DNA of 64,000 bases from Acheta domesticus (GCA_031308135.1 JAHLJT010009436.1:160554885-160618884); one strand, 5' to 3'; positions 1 through 10,974 are shown, counted from the first letter of the stretch. Notes: generated by a model not told the origin, from the letters alone. Program-made: numbers and translations.

Positions 1-2728
1 CGAGTGAGAAATTTGAGAGGGCCATTGCTGAGCTCGAAGCTAGCCTAACGTCAGCAAAAGGCGAAACTCTTATTGGAGGTGACTTCAATAGTAAATCCCC
101 AGAATGGGGGGAAACGAGGTCAGATAAAAGAGGAGGCAATTGTTTGCGAGTTTGTCGCAAAAAGCGACCTAGTCATTTTAAATAACGGCGACAAGTATAC
201 CTTCCAACGAGGGAATGCCTCCTCAATACTGGATATAACCATGGGCTCCACACAAGCTGAGTAGGAGCGTCATGGATTGGGAGGTACTTGAGGACGAATC
301 GCTTAGCGACCATCTGTATATAGGGTTCTCTGTCGCTACAAATCAGGGGTATAGCCCTGATGTGGCTAGAGGTAACAAAGACGGTGCTGCCTGGAACGTT
401 AACAGGTTAAATGCAGACAAAGCCAAAGAATCCTTGGAGGAATCTAGGCTGATAAAGAGTATTGGCTGGACGACAAACGCGGAATCCCTTGAGGAAATAA
501 TCAGGGAAACTACAGACATAGTGGTAGCCGCGTGCAATGCCTCGATGCCCAGACGCAAAGGCCCTAGGAGCAAGCTTCAGGTGTACTGGTGGACACCAGA
601 AATTGCAGAGCTCCGCAAGAATTGCGTCAAGGCGAGAAGATTAGCGACGAGAGCCAGGACAAATCTCTCCCTTAGAGACCAGTATAAGAAGTCTCTAAAA
701 CTGCTCAAGAGAGAGATTAAAAGAAGCAAGTCCCGATGCTGGAGACAACTTCTAGATGACGCCGAAAACGACCCTTGGGGCATGGCCTACAAAATAGTGA
801 CGAAGAAATTAAGAGCTGGCTGTAAAGACGCCTGGACTAGCCGACCCACGCTGGGTGAAGAAAATAATAGACGACCTCTTTCCTACTAGGGATCGCTGGG
901 AAAGACAAAGACCAAGCGGCTTTTTCCTTTGACGAAAAAGACGTGTTCACCCTAGAAGAACTGCGAAAAGCAGCGGCGACCCTGAAATGCGGGAAAGCGC
1001 CGGGTTTCGACGGTATCCCGAACGAGATGTTGAAGATCGTGACAGAGCAATACCCGGAATGCCTGTTATCGGCGTTCAATTGCTGCCTTAAGAACGCAAC
1101 ATTCCCCATGCGGTGGAAGAGACAGAAGCTCGTTCTTCTCCGAAAGGGCAATAAACCCGAGAATCAGACTTCCTCGTTCAGACCGCTTTGCCTTTTGGAT
1201 ACCATGGGCAAGCTACTTGAGGGTCTAATTCTAACAAGACTCGAGGAACATCTAGGGGCAAACCTATCTCCCAGGCAATACAGTTTCCGGAAGGGACTTT
1301 CGACAACGGATGCCATCCTGAAGGTGACTAGTATTGCAGAAACAGCCAAGCGCGGTGATGGAAGAAGAAAGCATTCTGTGCGCTAGTAGCCATAGACATC
1401 AGAAATGCTTTCAACTCTGCCAGATGGAGGGACATCATTGTAGCTCTGGTAGACAAAAAAGGTCCCAGAATACCTCCTTAGGATGATTGAAGACTACCTT
1501 CATGAGAGAAGTATAGTCTACTCGGACTCCTTCATAATCGAAGACGAGATGACTTGCGGCGTACCCCAGGGGTCTAGACTGGGTCCACTCTTATGGAACG
1601 TCATGTATGATAGTCTCTTACAAATTGACATTCCATCAGACACCCAGCTTATAGGCTACGCAGATGATACACTCATCATCTGTCATAGCAATGACACAGA
1701 CTTGCTGGAGATGAAAGTGAACGAAACCCTTTTAGGGTTAAAAGGTGGCTTGACAAGAGACTTCTACACATGGCTGTGGAGAAAACTGAAGCCGTGTTGA
1801 TCACTGACCGGAGAGCATTCCGTTCCCCAAACATTCGACTGGGGGAAGTGAACATCAACTGGAGACGCCACATAACTTATTTGGGAGTCGAGATCGACCA
1901 GCGACTGAGCTTTGGTCCGCATATTAACAAGACTGCGAACAAGGCAGCGAAGACATGCTCCGACCTCTCCAGATTGATGCCAAATGTGGGTGGTCCAAAG
2001 AGGCGAAACGGAGAATGATTGCTTGTGCAGTTCATTCACAACTGCTGTACGCGGCCCCAGTGTGGGCCGATAAACTTGGCAAAGCGTGTGTAAGATTGAA
2101 GTACACGCAAGTACAAAGGAGGCTGGCGCTGAGAATAGCGTCTGCCTACCGCACGGTCTCTGACAGCGCAGTGGGGGTACTGGCCAGTGTACCTCCCGTA
2201 GACCTGCTGGCGAGAGAGCAGACGGAGATCTACAAAGAACGTAAGCTACCAGACCCCGTTCGTGACGGACCTCCGCGCAGGACGAAAGAGGACATAAAGA
2301 AGAAAGCACGGGCTTCCCTCCTGGCAGACTGGCAAGCGAGGTGGGACAACGACACCAAAGGAAGGTGGACGTACACGATGATACCACGTATCGAACCGTG
2401 GATCAGCAGAAGACACGGGGAAGTGAACTATTACCTTTCCCAAGTGCTCTCAGGACACGGAAGCTTTAAATCCTATCTGCACAGATTTAAAAGAGCGACT
2501 GATCGCAAATGTGAATTTTGCAGTTATGAAGACGACGATGCCATGCACACTATATTTAATTGCATGGCATGGGATACACAGAGAAGACACCTAAACGAAG
2601 CCTTGGGTGCGGATGTCTCCCCATCGAACTTGATGGAACTCATGCTCCAATCAAGTGAACAGTGGAGCTTAATTCAAGAGTTCCTCACTTTCGTTATGAA
2701 ACGGAAGGAAGAAAGGCTCCGTAGTTAA
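1..2728 (+). pseudogene. R1-clade LINE ORF2 (endonuclease/reverse transcriptase), frameshifted
   Basis: Remnant of ORF2, which in this clade encodes an APE-type endonuclease that nicks the target and a reverse transcriptase that copies the element RNA there. Seen in pieces: the endonuclease core GDFNSKSPEW (about 80-110) and the SILDITMGS and LSDHLYIGF blocks (about 220-330); a long basic linker (272-889); RT fingers with GFDGIPNEM (about 1005-1030); the palm with GVPQGSRLGP (about 1557-1586) and YADDTLI (about 1657-1677); and a C-terminal zinc-knuckle-like CEFCSYEDDDAMHTIFNC (about 2509-2562). Open segments lie at 73-264, 272-889, 943-1386, 1483-1800, 1770-2018 and 1955-2728 in changing frames, so this is a pseudogene. 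Its 5' end lies before the window. Confidence 0.85.
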
Positions 2729-2739
2729 GTGCGGTTGCA

Positions 2740-2811
2740 GCCCATCTAACCGCCTGTCTCTCTGCCACGAAGTAATGTCTCGCGACGGTTTCCGTGGAGA
2801 GAGGCATGGGC
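2740..2811 (+). other. 3' UTR hairpin of LINE copy 1
   Basis: Seen in sequence: the outer stem GCCCAT (2740-2745) pairs with ATGGGC (2806-2811). The inner stem TCTCTCT (2757-2763) pairs with AGAGAGG (2798-2804), and CCAC (2765-2768) pairs with GTGG (2794-2797), leaving one bulged G. The loop CGAAGTAATGTCT...CGACGGTTTCC is almost identical to that of LINE copy 2. It is probably an RNA structure read by the element's own reverse transcriptase; that role is inferred. Confidence 0.6.
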
Positions 2812-2906
2812 CCAAGAGGAGAGGGGTTTTTAGTGGGGGAGGGTCCCACACACCAGGGATAGCCCACCTTATCCCTGACGGTGCATAATGCATTTTTCCC
2901 CTCGTT

Positions 2907-2914
2907 AAAAAAAA

Positions 2915-2960
<46 letters not shown>
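2907..2960 (+). repeat. A-run plus (TAA)n tail of LINE copy 1
   Basis: About ten A residues followed by about fourteen TAA units. It is the 3' tail of copy 1 and directly abuts the 5' end of copy 2. Confidence 0.9.
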
Positions 2961-2961
<1 letters not shown>

Positions 2962-2979
2962 AACCTGAACATAAAAAAG

Positions 2980-3606
2980 ATGAGAAGAACACAGAAGGAA
3001 GAACTATTAATAGTCCTAGACAAAGAAGGGGATTTAACCAATTTTAATAAAGCACTGGTGAAGGCTGTCGGGGAGAGTGCAGAAATCAGTACCCTGACGC
3101 CAAAAACCATGATAGAAATTAAAGACATTGACGAAACTGCCACCGTCGATGATATAACAGCAGCCATCGAGAGGGAACTAGAAACTCCGGCCGAACAATT
3201 CCGTCAATCGTGCCGGCTACACAGAGGGTTCGCAAGAACCCAGACAGCGACAATTCTGCTTCCTACAGATACAGCCGTAAAACTTCTGAAGAAGGATAAA
3301 GGTAGGATTAAAATAGGCTGGATTTACTGTAAGATACGGGAGAAGCAGCAACTAACTAGATGCTTCAAATGCCTGGACTTCGGGCACATATCCAACAACT
3401 GCAAAGGCCCGGACAGAAGAAATGTGTGCTACAAATGTGGCAAAGAGGGGCACCACATCAAAGACTGCAAGGGGTCAACCCAATGCATCATTTGCAAAGT
3501 AAAAAATCTAAGCTGTGACCACATGCTGGGAAGCAAATGTGCTCAGCATATACCGCGGAAATTAACAAGAAAAATAACCAGCCATAATGAAATTCCTGCA
3601 GGTTAA
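2980..3606 (+). CDS. R1-clade LINE ORF1 (gag-like, CCHC zinc knuckles), 5'-truncated
   Basis: C-terminal part of an ORF1 nucleic-acid-binding protein that packages LINE RNA. The first listed Met is at 2980, but the frame is open back to 2961, so the true start is lost. About residues 1-125 match the globular gag-like region of the clade. Zinc knuckles follow: CFKCLDFGHISNNC (about residues 128-141), CYKCGKEGHHIKDC (about 149-162), and a third cysteine/histidine cluster starting CIICKVKN (about 168 on). The stop overlaps the ORF2 start (ATG at 3587) by 20 bases in a different frame, a normal arrangement in R1-type elements. No break is seen in the surviving part. Confidence 0.8.
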   Translation: MRRTQKEELLIVLDKEGDLTNFNKALVKAVGESAEISTLTPKTMIEIKDIDETATVDDITAAIERELETPAEQFRQSCRLHRGFARTQTATILLPTDTAVKLLKKDKGRIKIGWIYCKIREKQQLTRCFKCLDFGHISNNCKGPDRRNVCYKCGKEGHHIKDCKGSTQCIICKVKNLSCDHMLGSKCAQHIPRKLTRKITSHNEIPAG

Positions 3607-6580
3607 CTTAGGAAAGAGCAAAGCAGCCCAAGACTTACTCCTGCAAGCTGCAACTGAAAGAAACGTAGACCTGCTGCTCGTTAGCGAGCAGCCGAAGAAC
3701 ATAGAAGAAGCTATGTGGTTCCAGGATGGCTCGAGAAGATCAGCTGTGATAACACTCAATAAGAACATAAGCGTATCTAAATACAAACCCACCAACCATG
3801 GGTTTGTATGGATAGAAATAGGAGACGTAAGGGTCTATAGCTGCTACTTCTCACCTAACGACCCAATTGACACCTTTAAAAAGGAAATTGACGAACTAGA
3901 GATGAGCCTAAAATCTGCAAAAGGAGAAGTTGTAGTGGCAGGTGACTTCAATAGCAAGTCGCCAGAATGGGGGGAAACCCGAAGTGACAAAAGAGGGGAT
4001 ATAGTCTGTGAATTCATCGCCAAAAACGACCTTGTCATCCTTAACACAGGAAGGGAGAGTACTTTCCAAAGAGGAGATGCGGCATCCATACTGGATCTAA
4101 CAATAGGCTCCAACAACATCGCTAGGAGAACCACGGACTGGAGAGTACTGGACGACGAGACGCTCAGCGATCACAGCTACATCCAGTTTAAAGTAACTGG
4201 ATACCAAAGGGAGCTCCAGAAGCCAGGGGGGCGACCTCCGTGGAACACTAACAAGCTGGACGAGACGAAAGCGAAGCTCTCTCTAGAAGAGTCTAAGCTA
4301 ATACAGAGCATGGGCTGGATAAAAAAACAGAATGCCCCTGAAAAAACAGTAACAGAAGCGAGGGACATAGTGATGGCAGCGTGCGCCGCATCCATGCCGA
4401 GACGCAGATGCCCAAGGGGAAAGCAGCAGGTGTACTGGTGGACCCCCGAGATTGCCGAACTGAGGAAGGATTGTATTAAAGCTAGGAGACTAGCCACAAG
4501 ATCCAAAACTGACGAATCACTTCGAAGAGAATACAAAATACGCCAAAAACAGCTGAAAAGAGAAATCAAAAATAGAAAATCGAAGTGCTGGAAAGAGCTA
4601 CTAGACGAGGTAGAAGATGATCCCTGGGGCATGGCGTACAAAATTGTAAACAAAAAACTCAGAGTGAATACGAAGGTACCCGGCTTAGAGGACCCCAAAT
4701 GGGTGAAAGAAATTATAAGAGATCTCTTCCCAACCAGAGACCCGTGGACGAGAAGAAAACCGTACGACTACGAATTCAGTGAGAATGACGTATTCACGAG
4801 AGATGAGCTACAAGTAGAAGCGAGGAAACTAAAGTGCAAGAAAGCCACCGGACCAGACGGAATTCCAAACGAAATAATTAAGATTGTGGCCAAGGAATAC
4901 CCGGAATGCTTGCTGGAGGCATTTAATAGCTGCCTCAGACATGGAGTTTTTCTTCAGGAACTGGAAGAAACAGAAATTAATTTTACTACGGAAAGGAAAC
5001 AAGCCCCTAGATAAGGCATCGTCGTATAGGCCGTTATGCCTCCTAGATACAATGGGCAAACTCATGGAAGGGCTGATTCTACAACGGCTAGAGAAACATA
5101 TATCAACAGGAAAGAATTTCTCCGATAGACAGTTTGGATTCAGGAAAGGCCGCTCAACTACGGACGCAATAAGGGAAGTAGTGCGTATAGCGGAAACTGC
5201 TAAAAACGGAACAGGCAAAAAAAAGGGGTTTTGTGCATTAGTAGCCATAGATATTAGGAATGCCTTTAACTCCGCCAACTGGGAAGATGTTATTAAGGCA
5301 CTGGTGGAGAAACAGGTTCCAGAATACCTTCTAAGAGTCATCGAGGACTATCTATCAGAAAGGAAAATTATATACTCTGACACCCTTAGGGTGGAGGAAG
5401 AGATGACGTGTGGAGTTCCCCAAGGATCCAAGCTGGGTCCATTCCTGTGGAACACCATGTACGACGAGCTACTAAATATAGATCTACCACAAGATACCTT
5501 GCTGATCGGATACGCAGATGATACGCTTATCATCAGCCACAGTGACAACGTGGACCCGCTGGAGAGGCACTTAAACGAGGCCCTCTCCAGGATTAACAGA
5601 TGGTTGGACAAAAGACGCCTACAGATGGCAGTGGAAAAGACGGAAGCAGTACTAGTTACTGACAAAAGAGCCTTTAAGTTCCCATGCATCACCTCGAACG
5701 GAGTAAGCATTTCCTGGAGCCGCCAAATTACATACCTGGGGGTCGAAATTGACCACAGACTGAGCTTCGGGCCACACATTTGCAAGACAGCAGACAAAGC
5801 TGCAACAATTGGATCCAACCTCTCTAGGCTTATGCCTAACATAGGTGGACCTAAAGAAGCAAAAAGAAGACTGATATCCAGCGCGGTAATCTCGAAGATG
5901 TTGTATGCAGCACCAGTATGGGCGACTTCTCTTGAGAAACAATCCATTAGGAGAAAATACAACCAAATCCAAAGGAGGATGGCCATCAGAGTTGTATCAG
6001 CGTATCGGACGATATCTGACTGCGCTGTTCTGGTGCTGGCGAGAATGCCCCCATAGACCTACTAGCGAGGGAAAGGCAGAGAACATACCAGACCCTAAAA
6101 GATAGAAAGGAAAAGGAAGGCAAGCTACCCCCAAAGGAGATATACACCATAAAAGAGGGAACCAGAAGCATGCTAATGAAAGAGTGGCAAGAAAGATGGG
6201 ATGGGGAGACAAAAGGCAGATGGACGCATCAAATGATCCCAAATATAGCGGAATGGGTGGAAAGGGGCCACGGCGAAGTAAACTATTACCTGACACAGGC
6301 GCTGTCGGGTCATGGATGCTTTAACAAGTACCTATATGACTTTAAGATAAAAAACAGCCCGAGGTGCGACCATTGTCAAGCCGAAGTAGACGACACCATG
6401 CACACCCTTTTCCAGTGTAATGCATGGACCACGGATAGGGAAAATACAATCAGAGAACTGGGAGAAACCATCACCCCTACAAACCTAGTAAAAATGATGA
6501 TTTCCTCCAAAGAGAAATGGAATGTAGTAGTGACTATGGTCACAAATATACTGAAAAAGAAAGAAAACACTCGAAATTAA
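3587..6580 (+). pseudogene. R1-clade LINE ORF2 (APE endonuclease + reverse transcriptase), two frameshifts
   Basis: Encodes the replication enzyme of the LINE. Endonuclease motifs run in order: QVNLGKSKAA (residue 5 on), SEQP, AGDFNSKSPEWG, SILDLTIGS and LSDHSYI. The RT has GPDGIPNEII, FRKGRSTTDAI, ALVAIDIRNAFNSA, GVPQGSKLGP and the catalytic YADD (5511-5522). The C-terminal CDHCQAEVDDTMHTLFQC is a CCHC knuckle. Frame 1 is open 3587-5014, frame 2 continues to 6056, and frame 3 to 6580. The breaks fall at a T-run near 4947-4952 and a C-run near 6048-6052, and each is explained by one base. Length (about 995 codons) is normal for the clade. Confidence 0.85.
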
Positions 6581-6589
6581 GAAGGAAGA

Positions 6590-6667
6590 GCTTTAGCTAA
6601 CCGCCTGTCACCTCCACGAAGTAATGTCTGACGACGGTTTCCATGGAGGTGACGCCATGGCTTAAGC
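6590..6667 (+). other. 3' UTR hairpin of LINE copy 2
   Basis: GTCACCTCCA (6607-6616) pairs perfectly with TGGAGGTGAC (6644-6653). The outer segments GCTTTAGC (6590-6597) and GCTTAAGC (6660-6667) pair at seven of eight positions. The loop matches that of copy 1 (2740-2811), but the stem sequences differ, so base-pairing is kept while sequence is not. Confidence 0.65.
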
Positions 6668-6766
6668 GAAAGGAGGTTAGGTTTTAGTCGGTATACCAAA
6701 GCTGGGAGTCCGACATAACCGGTTCGCCGGTATCTATAAAAGATTTCCCCCTCCTTACAAAAAAAA

Positions 6767-6999
<233 letters not shown>

Positions 7000-7162
7000 A
7001 GAGAAAAAAAAACATAGTGGGACTTCAGCTGGCCGTGGTTGAGAACTCACGTCTTCAAGAATATGTGTTACTTAATTTAATTATTTAATTACAACTAGAA
7101 GTCTACAGATCTCCAAATTTGGAGATTGATGCATCAGGACAGCTACCTGCTCATCAAAAAAC

Positions 7163-9787
7163 ATGACTCAAGCTAATACGCCCAAGATTCTAATGCAGAA
7201 GGGATTTAATAGACGTCGACTTCGGAAGAGAACATTAAAGGTTGGTACATGGAATGTGAAGAGTTTAAGTAATAAATTAATAGATGTAATTACGGAATTA
7301 AAGAAATTAAATCAAGACACTATGGTCCTAACAGAAACGAAAAAGAAAGGTAATGGTGTAGAAATACAGAAATCATACGTTCATCTCTATAGTGGAGTGT
7401 CTAAAGATAAACGTGCGAAACGAGGTATTTCAGTTCTAATAAATAAAAAACTTAAAAAATACATAACAAACTGGGAAGCAATAAGTGAAAATTTAATAAT
7501 TGTAAACATGAATGTATTTGGAAATAAAATAACTATAATTGGGGTTTATGGAATAAGTGAGGATCAAAATTCTATAATAAAGGATAACTTATATGAGGAA
7601 ATTAACTATACAATAAACAAAATAGGTAATTCAAGAGATATTATAATGTTAGGAGACTTTAATGCTAGGATTGGAAGGAAAAACAAAAATGAAATAATTG
7701 GACCTTTTGGAGAAGAGATTATAAATAATAATGGAGAAAGATTGATAGATATTTGTGATCAAAATAGTTTGACTATATTAAATGGCTTTTATGCACACAA
7801 AGCTATTCATAAATACACGTGGCATCAAGATTCTTTAAAATTATCGTCAATAATAGATTATATTATTATAAGAAAAAATACAAAATTAAAGGTTCAAGAT
7901 GTTAGAGCTTACAGAGGTCCAAGTTGTGGCACAGATCATTATTTAGTTAATTCGAAGATATTGTTTCCTTTTATACATAAAAATTCAAAAATAAATAAAA
8001 CTGAAGAAGTGATCACTACAAAGAATTATGTTGAATATAACGTAAATTTATTAAAAGATGAAAGTATTTCATATTTGTACCAAAAAAGATTGGATGAAAA
8101 ACTAATTGAAACCGAATTTGAGAATGTGGAAGAGCAGTATAGATACATTGTACAGAATATTAATATGGCAGCAAAAGAAGCGTTAGGTGAAAAAGAGAAA
8201 ACACATAAATTTATATACTATTGGAGTGAAGAAATTAAAAAATATGTGGAAGATAAAAGAATGAAGTACCTAAAATGGCTAAACACAAAGAATATAACAG
8301 ATAAAATTGATTACAAAAGAGCTCAAGCTAAAGTAAGAAAAGCCGTAACTTGGGAGAAAAATAAATACTGGGAAAAAACATGTGATTATTTACAAAGTTA
8401 TATAGGAGGAACAAAAAGTGCAGAAGCTTGGAAAACATTAAGAAATTTAAGAAAAAATGCGAATAACAAAATAAGATTAGAGGGAATTTCATTACAAAAA
8501 TGGAAACAATACTTTGAAGAATTGTTAGTTGAAAGAAGAAGTCAGTTTTCAACAACTATAGATGTATTTCAAGAATTTGAGAATAATTTTTTAAATTTAG
8601 ATTTGGCAACTTTAGAAATAGCCATTAAATCTTTGAAAAATGGAAAAGCAACTGGTATAGGAGGGATCAATGCCGAATTAATAAAGTATGGAACAAAGAA
8701 GCTATGGGAATTAATAAGGAATTTATTTGAAAAATGCTTAAATGGTGAAACTCCCCCTCAAGAATGGAAAAATGGTATCATTTCAGTTGTTCACAAAAAA
8801 GGAAAACGAGATGAATGTGCAAATTATAGGGGAATAACTGTGTTAAATGTATTTAGTCGTCTTTACGGAAGAATACTAAAATTATTTTTAGAAGAAAATT
8901 ATAAAAGTAGAGAAGATGAATTTCGAGCAGGTTTTAGAGTTGGAAGATCGACCATTGATCATATATTTGTAATAAAACAGCTAATAGAGAAAATTAATGA
9001 AGTGGGTCAACAAATCCATTTTGTGTTTGTAGATTTAGAAAAGGCATATGATAGTATTCCATTACAAAATTTGTGGGAAATATTGAACGAAATGAGCATA
9101 AATAAAAACCTTTTGATGGCAATAAAAAAGTTATATGATGGTGCTATTTCGCAGGTCCAAATATGCAAAAATCTCTCAGAATCAATTTTCATTACCAAAG
9201 GTCTGCGTCAAGGGTGCAGCATATCTCCAACTCTATTTAAAATATACTTACAAAAATCGCTAGAAACATGGAAAAAGAAAGTTGAAGGAATGGGTGTTCC
9301 TATAAGAAATAAAAGTTTATACACTTTATTATTTGCAGATGACCAAGTAATAATAGCACAGGATGCTGAAGATGTGGAATATATGTTTAGAAAATTATTA
9401 GAAGAATATCAGAAATGGGGGCTAAAAATTAATATGGAAAAGACATTTTATATGGGATGTGGAGTAAACAATAGAGATTTAATTTTACAATTTGGAAAAG
9501 GAAAAATTAAACATTGTTCGGAATTTAAATATTTAGGAGTAAAAATTAATAAGGATGGAAATCAGGAAGATGACATAAGACAAAGAATAAACAAAGGAAG
9601 ATCAGCAACATCAATGCTAAACAAAATATTATGGGATAAACATATAGCAAAAGAAACTAAATTAATGATATATAAATCTATTGTCGAAAGTACTATTTTA
9701 TATGCATCAGAAATTTGGAAATTAAAGAAAAATTTAAAACTAAAATTACTGGCAACGGAAATGGACTTTTTAAGAAGAATCATCTAG
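7163..9787 (+). CDS. RTE-like LINE endonuclease/reverse transcriptase
   Basis: An 874-residue polyprotein of endonuclease and reverse transcriptase. The APE-type endonuclease comes first: VGTWNVKSLSNK (about residues 27-38), LTETKKKGNG, MLGDFNARIGR (about 166-176), SSIIDYIIIRK, and GTDHYLV (about 257-263). The RT follows: NGKATGIGGINAELIKYG, YRGITVLNVFSRLYG, FRAGFRVGRSTIDHIF, FVFVDLEKAYDSIP, LRQGCSISPTLF and the catalytic FADD (9332-9343). The usual C-terminal block with LQWFGHVKRM lies in another frame at 9834-10085, so a one-base frameshift near 9780-9790 cuts the protein short. The first in-frame Met after the leader is taken as start. Confidence 0.8.
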   Translation: MTQANTPKILMQKGFNRRRLRKRTLKVGTWNVKSLSNKLIDVITELKKLNQDTMVLTETKKKGNGVEIQKSYVHLYSGVSKDKRAKRGISVLINKKLKKYITNWEAISENLIIVNMNVFGNKITIIGVYGISEDQNSIIKDNLYEEINYTINKIGNSRDIIMLGDFNARIGRKNKNEIIGPFGEEIINNNGERLIDICDQNSLTILNGFYAHKAIHKYTWHQDSLKLSSIIDYIIIRKNTKLKVQDVRAYRGPSCGTDHYLVNSKILFPFIHKNSKINKTEEVITTKNYVEYNVNLLKDESISYLYQKRLDEKLIETEFENVEEQYRYIVQNINMAAKEALGEKEKTHKFIYYWSEEIKKYVEDKRMKYLKWLNTKNITDKIDYKRAQAKVRKAVTWEKNKYWEKTCDYLQSYIGGTKSAEAWKTLRNLRKNANNKIRLEGISLQKWKQYFEELLVERRSQFSTTIDVFQEFENNFLNLDLATLEIAIKSLKNGKATGIGGINAELIKYGTKKLWELIRNLFEKCLNGETPPQEWKNGIISVVHKKGKRDECANYRGITVLNVFSRLYGRILKLFLEENYKSREDEFRAGFRVGRSTIDHIFVIKQLIEKINEVGQQIHFVFVDLEKAYDSIPLQNLWEILNEMSINKNLLMAIKKLYDGAISQVQICKNLSESIFITKGLRQGCSISPTLFKIYLQKSLETWKKKVEGMGVPIRNKSLYTLLFADDQVIIAQDAEDVEYMFRKLLEEYQKWGLKINMEKTFYMGCGVNNRDLILQFGKGKIKHCSEFKYLGVKINKDGNQEDDIRQRINKGRSATSMLNKILWDKHIAKETKLMIYKSIVESTILYASEIWKLKKNLKLKLLATEMDFLRRII

Positions 9788-9833
9788 GATATCAAAATTA
9801 GAAAAAATAAGAAATTTAAAAATAAGAGAAAAA

Positions 9834-10085
9834 ATGAATAAAGTTAATACAATTTTAGAAACTATTCAATACAAGCAATTACAATGGTTTGGTCATGTGA
9901 AAAGAATGAAAGATAATAGAATTCCAAAAATAATTTTAGAGTGGTTTCCGGCGGGTAGGAAGAAAAGAGGAAAACCTAAACACAGCTGGTTGAGAGAAAT
10001 TAAGGGAATTTTAAAGGACAAGAACTTAACAGACAAGGATTATGAAGATCGGGACAAATGGAGAAATAAAATTAAAATAATGTAA
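9834..10085 (+). pseudogene. C-terminal segment of the RTE-like LINE ORF, out of frame
   Basis: Continuation of the preceding ORF after a frameshift. It contains LQWFGHVKRM and GRKKRGKPKHSWL, the C-terminal signature of many arthropod endonuclease/reverse transcriptase ORFs, and ends about 70 bases before the 3' tail. The same frame can be followed back to about 9785, so no domain is missing; only the frame is broken. Confidence 0.75.
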
Positions 10086-10159
10086 TTTATTAGAATTGTA
10101 GGTAACAGAAAGTTGTTTTCTATAACAATGTAAAACTGTGAAATAAATAAATAAGAACA

Positions 10160-10935
10160 TAGTGACAGAAATAGAGAGAGGGAAAGTAGAGAAAATGAGG
10201 AAACATAGAGAGTGGGAAAACAGAGAGAGGGAAAACATAGTAGGAAAAGAAAGAGAGTAGGAAAAAGAGTCAGAGAGTGGAGGAAAAGAGACACAGAAGG
10301 AAGAAGAGACACAGGGGGGAAGAAGAGACATAGATGGGAAGAAGAGACACAGAGGGGAAGAAGAGACAGATGGAAAAGAGAGACAGAGAGTGGGGAAATG
10401 AGAGAAGAGGGAAAGGACAGAGGGAGAGAGAGAAGAAAAAAGAGAGGGAGAGGAACATTTCTTCAATTATTTCTTCTGTGGCAGCAACGCGCTGGGTACC
10501 AGCTAGTAAATAAGTAAAAAGCAGAAGAAATAGAGGAAGCAACGGCAGCTGCTGAAAGAGAAAGAGGAGAAGAAAAGAAGGAGAAGAAAGAGGAAGACAA
10601 GAAAGAGAAAGACAAGAAAGAGAAAGACAAGAAAGAGAAAGAGAAGAATGAAAAAGAGAAGAAAGAAAAAGAGAAGAAAGAGAAAGACAAGAAAGAAAAA
10701 GAGAAGAAAGAAAAAGAGAAAAGGAGAAGAAGGAGCAGAAGAAAAAGGAGGATGAAGAGGAAAATATGAAGAAGATGCAGAAAAAAAGAGGTGGAGTAGA
10801 AGAAACAAGGAGAATAAGATGAAGGAGTAGAAGAAGCAGAATCAGGGGAAGGAGAAGAATAAGAACAAGAAGCAGGATGTGGAAAAGAAGAAATAGAAGG
10901 GTAAAAAAGGAAAAGAGAAAGGAAGAAACATACCA
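10160..10935. repeat. Purine-rich (GA/GAAA) simple-sequence tract
   Basis: Nearly all purine on the + strand, with local tandem units such as AAAGACAAGAAAGAG around 10600-10700 and GGGAAGAAGAGACA around 10310-10370. Serine/leucine/phenylalanine-rich reading frames on the minus strand and glutamate/arginine-rich ones on the plus strand are by-products. Confidence 0.85.
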
Positions 10936-10974
10936 GTTTAATACTTAAGTAATTTCTGGAGGTCATTGACTTCT

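Larger units (their letters stand above)
1..2960 (+). mobile_element. R1-clade LINE copy 1, 5' cut by window edge
   Basis: A non-LTR retrotransposon copy. It holds the endonuclease (partial), the reverse transcriptase and the C-terminal CCHC region, then a short 3' UTR and an A-run followed by (TAA)n. It is clearly related to the next copy (2961-6766) along its whole length, but differs enough to be another subfamily. The reading frame changes at least five times, so it is dead. The (TAA)n tail ends exactly where the next element begins. Confidence 0.85.
2961..6766 (+). mobile_element. R1-clade LINE copy 2, 5'-truncated, nearly open
   Basis: A second R1-clade non-LTR element. It has the end of ORF1 (gag-like with zinc knuckles), an overlapping ORF2, a 3' UTR with a conserved hairpin, and an A-run plus (TAA)n tail. 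The ORF1 frame is open from the very first base after the (TAA)n of copy 1, so the 5' end is truncated inside ORF1. Only two frameshifts interrupt ORF2, and both lie in homopolymer runs, so the copy is young or partly hit by assembly errors. Confidence 0.88.
7020..10155 (+). mobile_element. RTE-like LINE, apparently full length, 9-bp target duplication
   Basis: A non-LTR element with one long ORF, a short 5' leader (7020-7162) and a 3' end in (AAAT)n (about 10141-10154). AACATAGTG occurs immediately before (7011-7019) and immediately after (10156-10164), as expected of a target-site duplication, which fixes both ends. It is AT-rich (lysine/asparagine/isoleucine-rich product), unlike the neighbouring R1-type copies. 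Assignment to RTE or a related APE-type clade rests on the single ORF and overall motif style. Confidence 0.75.

Noticed and set aside
1764..2387. 207-codon minus-strand frame
   Set aside because: Antisense to the LINE ORF2, with no recognisable features.
4177..5986. Three long minus-strand frames over LINE copy 2
   Set aside because: Antisense shadows of ORF2, whose sense strand has all reverse transcriptase motifs.
10026..10966. Several serine/phenylalanine/leucine-rich frames on the minus strand
   Set aside because: Shadow of the purine-rich simple-sequence tract; no protein features.
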